A stretch of DNA of 64,000 bases from NCBI GenBank assembly GCA_950295325.1, contig OX485807.1, positions 17,825,666 through 17,889,665 on the forward strand, written 5' to 3'. Made by a program: the position numbers and the translations under genes. A model generated the notes under the pieces. The model searched no databases, was not told where the DNA came from, and worked only from the letters and a program-made list of their open reading frames with translations. This document shows, piece by piece, positions 60,552-64,000 of this stretch. The first letter of the stretch is position 1. Each line of letters begins with the position of its first letter. This stretch comes from Polytrichum commune (lineage: Eukaryota > Streptophyta > Polytrichopsida > Polytrichales > Polytrichaceae).

Positions 60552-63500
60552 TGTCTTGATGGGTTGTAAAATTTCTCACAATTTTTCCTCGCATGACAAT
60601 TAGACGACACAACATGTAAGAATTTATAAAAGGATTTTGTTTTTCTAATTCCTAGATAAGATCATGCATCTTGGAGAATCATCTATCAAAATGAGAAATC
60701 GTCGATTGATGTATTTTCAGGTTTAGGCAACTACTTTGGTCTGTTCTCACTACTAGATCTGTCTCTCAAGCTCTTAAGTAAATGACAGGGGCGACCTCTT
60801 GACATTGGTCTATGGATTGTTCATTAGAAACTTACAGGATGACCTATACTTTATCACTGGGATACATATTTTTTAACTAATCTTTTTTAACCCTGATTCG
60901 GAATTGGGTGAAACATACGTTTCTTTTGTTCTTTACTGGTCAGTTCTGTTTAACTTATCAACTTAGGTGCAGCAAGGTACCTTATTTTCAGATTATTTAG
61001 AGCATGCATACATCATCCAAGTACTCAAATAGTGATAACTACCTGTGATGTAATGTTGTTTGCTCCAAAGGTATTTTCTAGAGCCAATAAGTATGGAGAG
61101 AAGGACAGCGAAAATGTCTCACAAGTCCACAAGGAAGCAAATTATATTGCTGACTTAATAAATCTGTACATACGGCATGTTTCAGTTATTTCCAACATGC
61201 AACAGCTGAAGTGCAATGTAGTCCAAATGTCGCACACATTTAGCTCTTAGTGCGAGCAATCTAGAGTAACTTAGGCCCCGGCTGCAACCCCCTGAGTTTA
61301 CATTTGACGTTACTTATTTTCATAGGGTTAGTGATATTTAGTGTATGTGTTCGTATTTAGTGTATCAAACACTAAATATCATATTTAGTGTAGTCTAGTT
61401 AGCTATGCAATATTTTTTACTATTCAAAATCTTAAGTCCAGGCACATAACTATTAAGGAGAGAACTAGAAGATGAGGTCGGTTATGGTATCTTCAGGTAA
61501 TGATAGCTGTAAATAAGCCTGGTGTAGCTGTAAAACTTCAAGCTAACCTAACACAATTACATTGTTTATGGTATTTAGTGCCAAACACACCATTTGCGAA
61601 GGGCTTAAACTAGATGCCTAGAGGTCTCAAAGTTTCACGTTTGCTAAGTGCTAGATATGATACTATTCGTCAACATAAGTGACGTTTTAAAGTGAAAAAA
61701 TGTTTACATAATGTCAGTTAATGTATCACGTTGGGATACTTCAGATGATAGTTTTGCGGTCTAATATGTAAGGGGAAGATATTCTTGAGCATATTGATGC
61801 CAAGTGTCATTTGTGAACACTTTAGTCAACTGTAGACCAATGTGTAACATAGGCATACACCTCATAACATAATCATGCCAAGATCTTATCTAATCATGAA
61901 GTTGATGATCTTATTGTAACCTAGCATACGCCCTCAACATAGTGCAAGTGACACTATTACGCGTGTGGCACTGAAAACCATAAACGGTGTAGTCCTTATT
62001 TGGTGGCGTGGCTAGAGCCTGCCTTACAACATATAATCACAACTATCACAATCTGTAGCTATTTATCATTTATCATAGAGGGCTCTCCATTCCAACACAA
62101 ATAATTATCTCCCCCCCCCCACCCAAAATTTTGCCACATGTCATGTTCAGATTCTTTAAAACCCACTTGTATCCCACGTGCAAACTACATTCCAACACAT
62201 ATAAAAATGAAATAGAAAACCCTCTACTGTTAGTATAAACCTTCACATCGTAGTCCCAATGCATCACTTTAGAATCGTTTCACATCTTAACAACTCTATT
62301 TATACCTTCTCAGCTCTCAAAGCATTCATCTTCATTTCTCATGTGTGCACTAAATTCTTATACATTCAATCATTTGTTATAAAGGCCGTGAGACGAAGTA
62401 CCAAAATGCTGTAATGGAGATTATTCCGATGACAAGATTGACCTTGAGGCTCGAATCATATATGCAATGATGGTCGTGTGTCGCAATATGTAAACGTTCT
62501 TGAACCCTAACGAATTGGAAGATGAGTGTCAAATCAACATCAACCTTAATTGTTGGAGTTCAAAATCACCATGGTTGATACTTGGAAATCTCATGTTCAA
62601 GAAACATGACAAGCTTTCCTATGGGAATTGCAGTTCCTTATCATTGGTTTTTTTTGGACTTAGACAAGTTGCAAGTTTATGAATATGGATTTGAGAATCT
62701 ATTGTTGTAGTAGATCATATAACCATCTAATGTAAGAGAATCATCTAATGATAAGGAACTGTGATTTTCATAGTGCTTTTTGATTACAAAGTTTTAAAAG
62801 TTGTGTGCATGAAGAAATAAATAACCAACATCGGGCAATCCGATGTGAATTTGAGCATGTTGGTCCTATCCTGCTCAAGAATCCCCCCTACCCAAGTTTC
62901 TTCTGTCAAGTAGAGAGAAGATTCATAGCGGAAATTGAACTGCCAACCACTCCATTTGGAAATGGGTACCTCTCCACTATTACCTGGTAGTTTAGGGTCA
63001 GCTCGGACCGAGTCTTGTGCACTTGGTAGTTCAAACTCATTGAAACACAAATGTGAAACATGTCAAAAACGAACTATATCAATTCAACATTTGATATGAT
63101 TGACTAAAGGTAACTAGTTTTATAACTTGGTAGAAAACCACCAAAATATTTTATGCCACAACCTTGTTGCTTTCCTCAATAGATAATACTTTTAACAAAG
63201 AAAACAATAAGCGTTCCAAGCACTTGAAGGTGTAGAAGAAGGTAGTTGTTCATAGATAATCTCAATTGGTTTGTTTAGGGTAATGTACACTGGTGCATGC
63301 AATTAGGTCACCTTCGCGAATAGGTCACCTCTTTATCAATGCGAATCACTTTGGGTCAAAACTAGATCTCAAAAGGCTACCATTTTATTTATTCGTCTTT
63401 GTAGAAACCATAGTGTAAAATCAATACTATATTGTGCTATTATGGCAGTGAGTATTAACCACGTAGTGTGGAATATAGACTGTAGAAATTGGACCTAATC

Positions 63501-64000
63501 AGACATACCACTGTAGAATTTTTTTCTAAGTAGTTCCAAATGCTGGAAAAAAAAAGACTAGAAATTTTTATTTGACCTTGAAAATAATACATTTGAAAAC
63601 TCTTGCAACCATTTCTTTATTTCACTTCTTGAGCAACTAAGCATCAAAACACCATGAATGTGGGTTTAATGGGAGCACCTAATTTTATACACTACCTTAG
63701 ACGTCTCAACCAACGTTGGCATGACATGTGGGATTACATATACATAATTTTGTTTTGTTGACTTTTGCAACTTGCACAACTTGGCATATCAATCCAAGAG
63801 TGGAACTAATGTAACATGCTTATTAATAGGACTTCCAAACCCTGAGCTCACATCAAGAGAAGGGAATATGTGATAGGTTTCGAAGGGGGAAGTACATTCA
63901 TAGGTATATATAAGATTGATTAATTAGTTAAACATTGTCATGCGGACAATCACATTTTCATCCAAGGGGAAAATCACATTCCGTGATGACATTTTCCATC
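60552..64000. other. PPK1 3'UTR and gene-free tail
   Basis: No gene recognised. A perfect 12-base inverted repeat (GATATTTAGTGT at 61333-61344 and its complement at 61369-61380) recalls the termini of repeat family R1. A C run lies near 62110. The short ORFs have no motifs I recognise. Confidence 0.55.

Noticed and set aside
1-64000. CRISPR arrays, operons, tRNA or rRNA genes
   Set aside because: No spaced identical short repeats, no polycistronic layout and no cloverleaf or rRNA sequence that I could recognise. The tandem arrays here are contiguous duplications.

Overview
The window is nuclear DNA of a green plant. Genes are split by GT-AG introns, intergenic DNA is AT-rich, simple repeats and small inverted-repeat elements are common, and the protein families are typical of land plants. 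Two genes point away from seed plants: a bacterial-type polyphosphate kinase (PPK1) and a likely C2orf81/DUF4639-type protein of the kind found in organisms with cilia or flagella. A moss or another spore plant is the best guess, but this is inference.

Layout. 33-2663 (+) is a complete 8-exon UDP-apiose/UDP-xylose synthase gene. 5332-11008 (-) is an 11-exon RRM protein with a PWI-like N-terminus; its leader probably reaches about 12.6 kb. 12.7-19.5 kb is gene-poor. 19569-20384 (-) is a single-exon NC/LRAT-domain protein. 20.9-29.2 kb is built largely of decayed TIR elements and short tandem arrays. 29268-33125 (-) is the 4-exon C2orf81-like gene, with a pogo-like element in its first intron. 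33.1-38.4 kb is repeats. 39758-43044 (+) is a 6-exon CYPRO4/VID27 gene. 43-47.8 kb is gene-free but holds a long foldback. 47833-47997 (-) is an orphan exon lying back to back with PPK1. 49016-60551 (+) is the 22-exon PPK1 gene. 60.5-64 kb shows no gene.

I joined every exon by hand. All phases agree for AXS, RRM, VID27 and the C2orf81-like gene. For PPK1 one donor has to be a weak one. The predicted proteins are 386, 683, 271, 252, 629 and 988 aa.

The genes are not an operon-like set; each is an independent eukaryotic unit. Two themes link the window. First, short tandem duplications (about 90-400 bp) recur in introns, leaders and intergenic DNA, and in AXS and PPK1 they include decayed copies of real exons. 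Second, several families of small TIR elements, some with TTA/TAA or TA target duplications, sit in introns and flanks.
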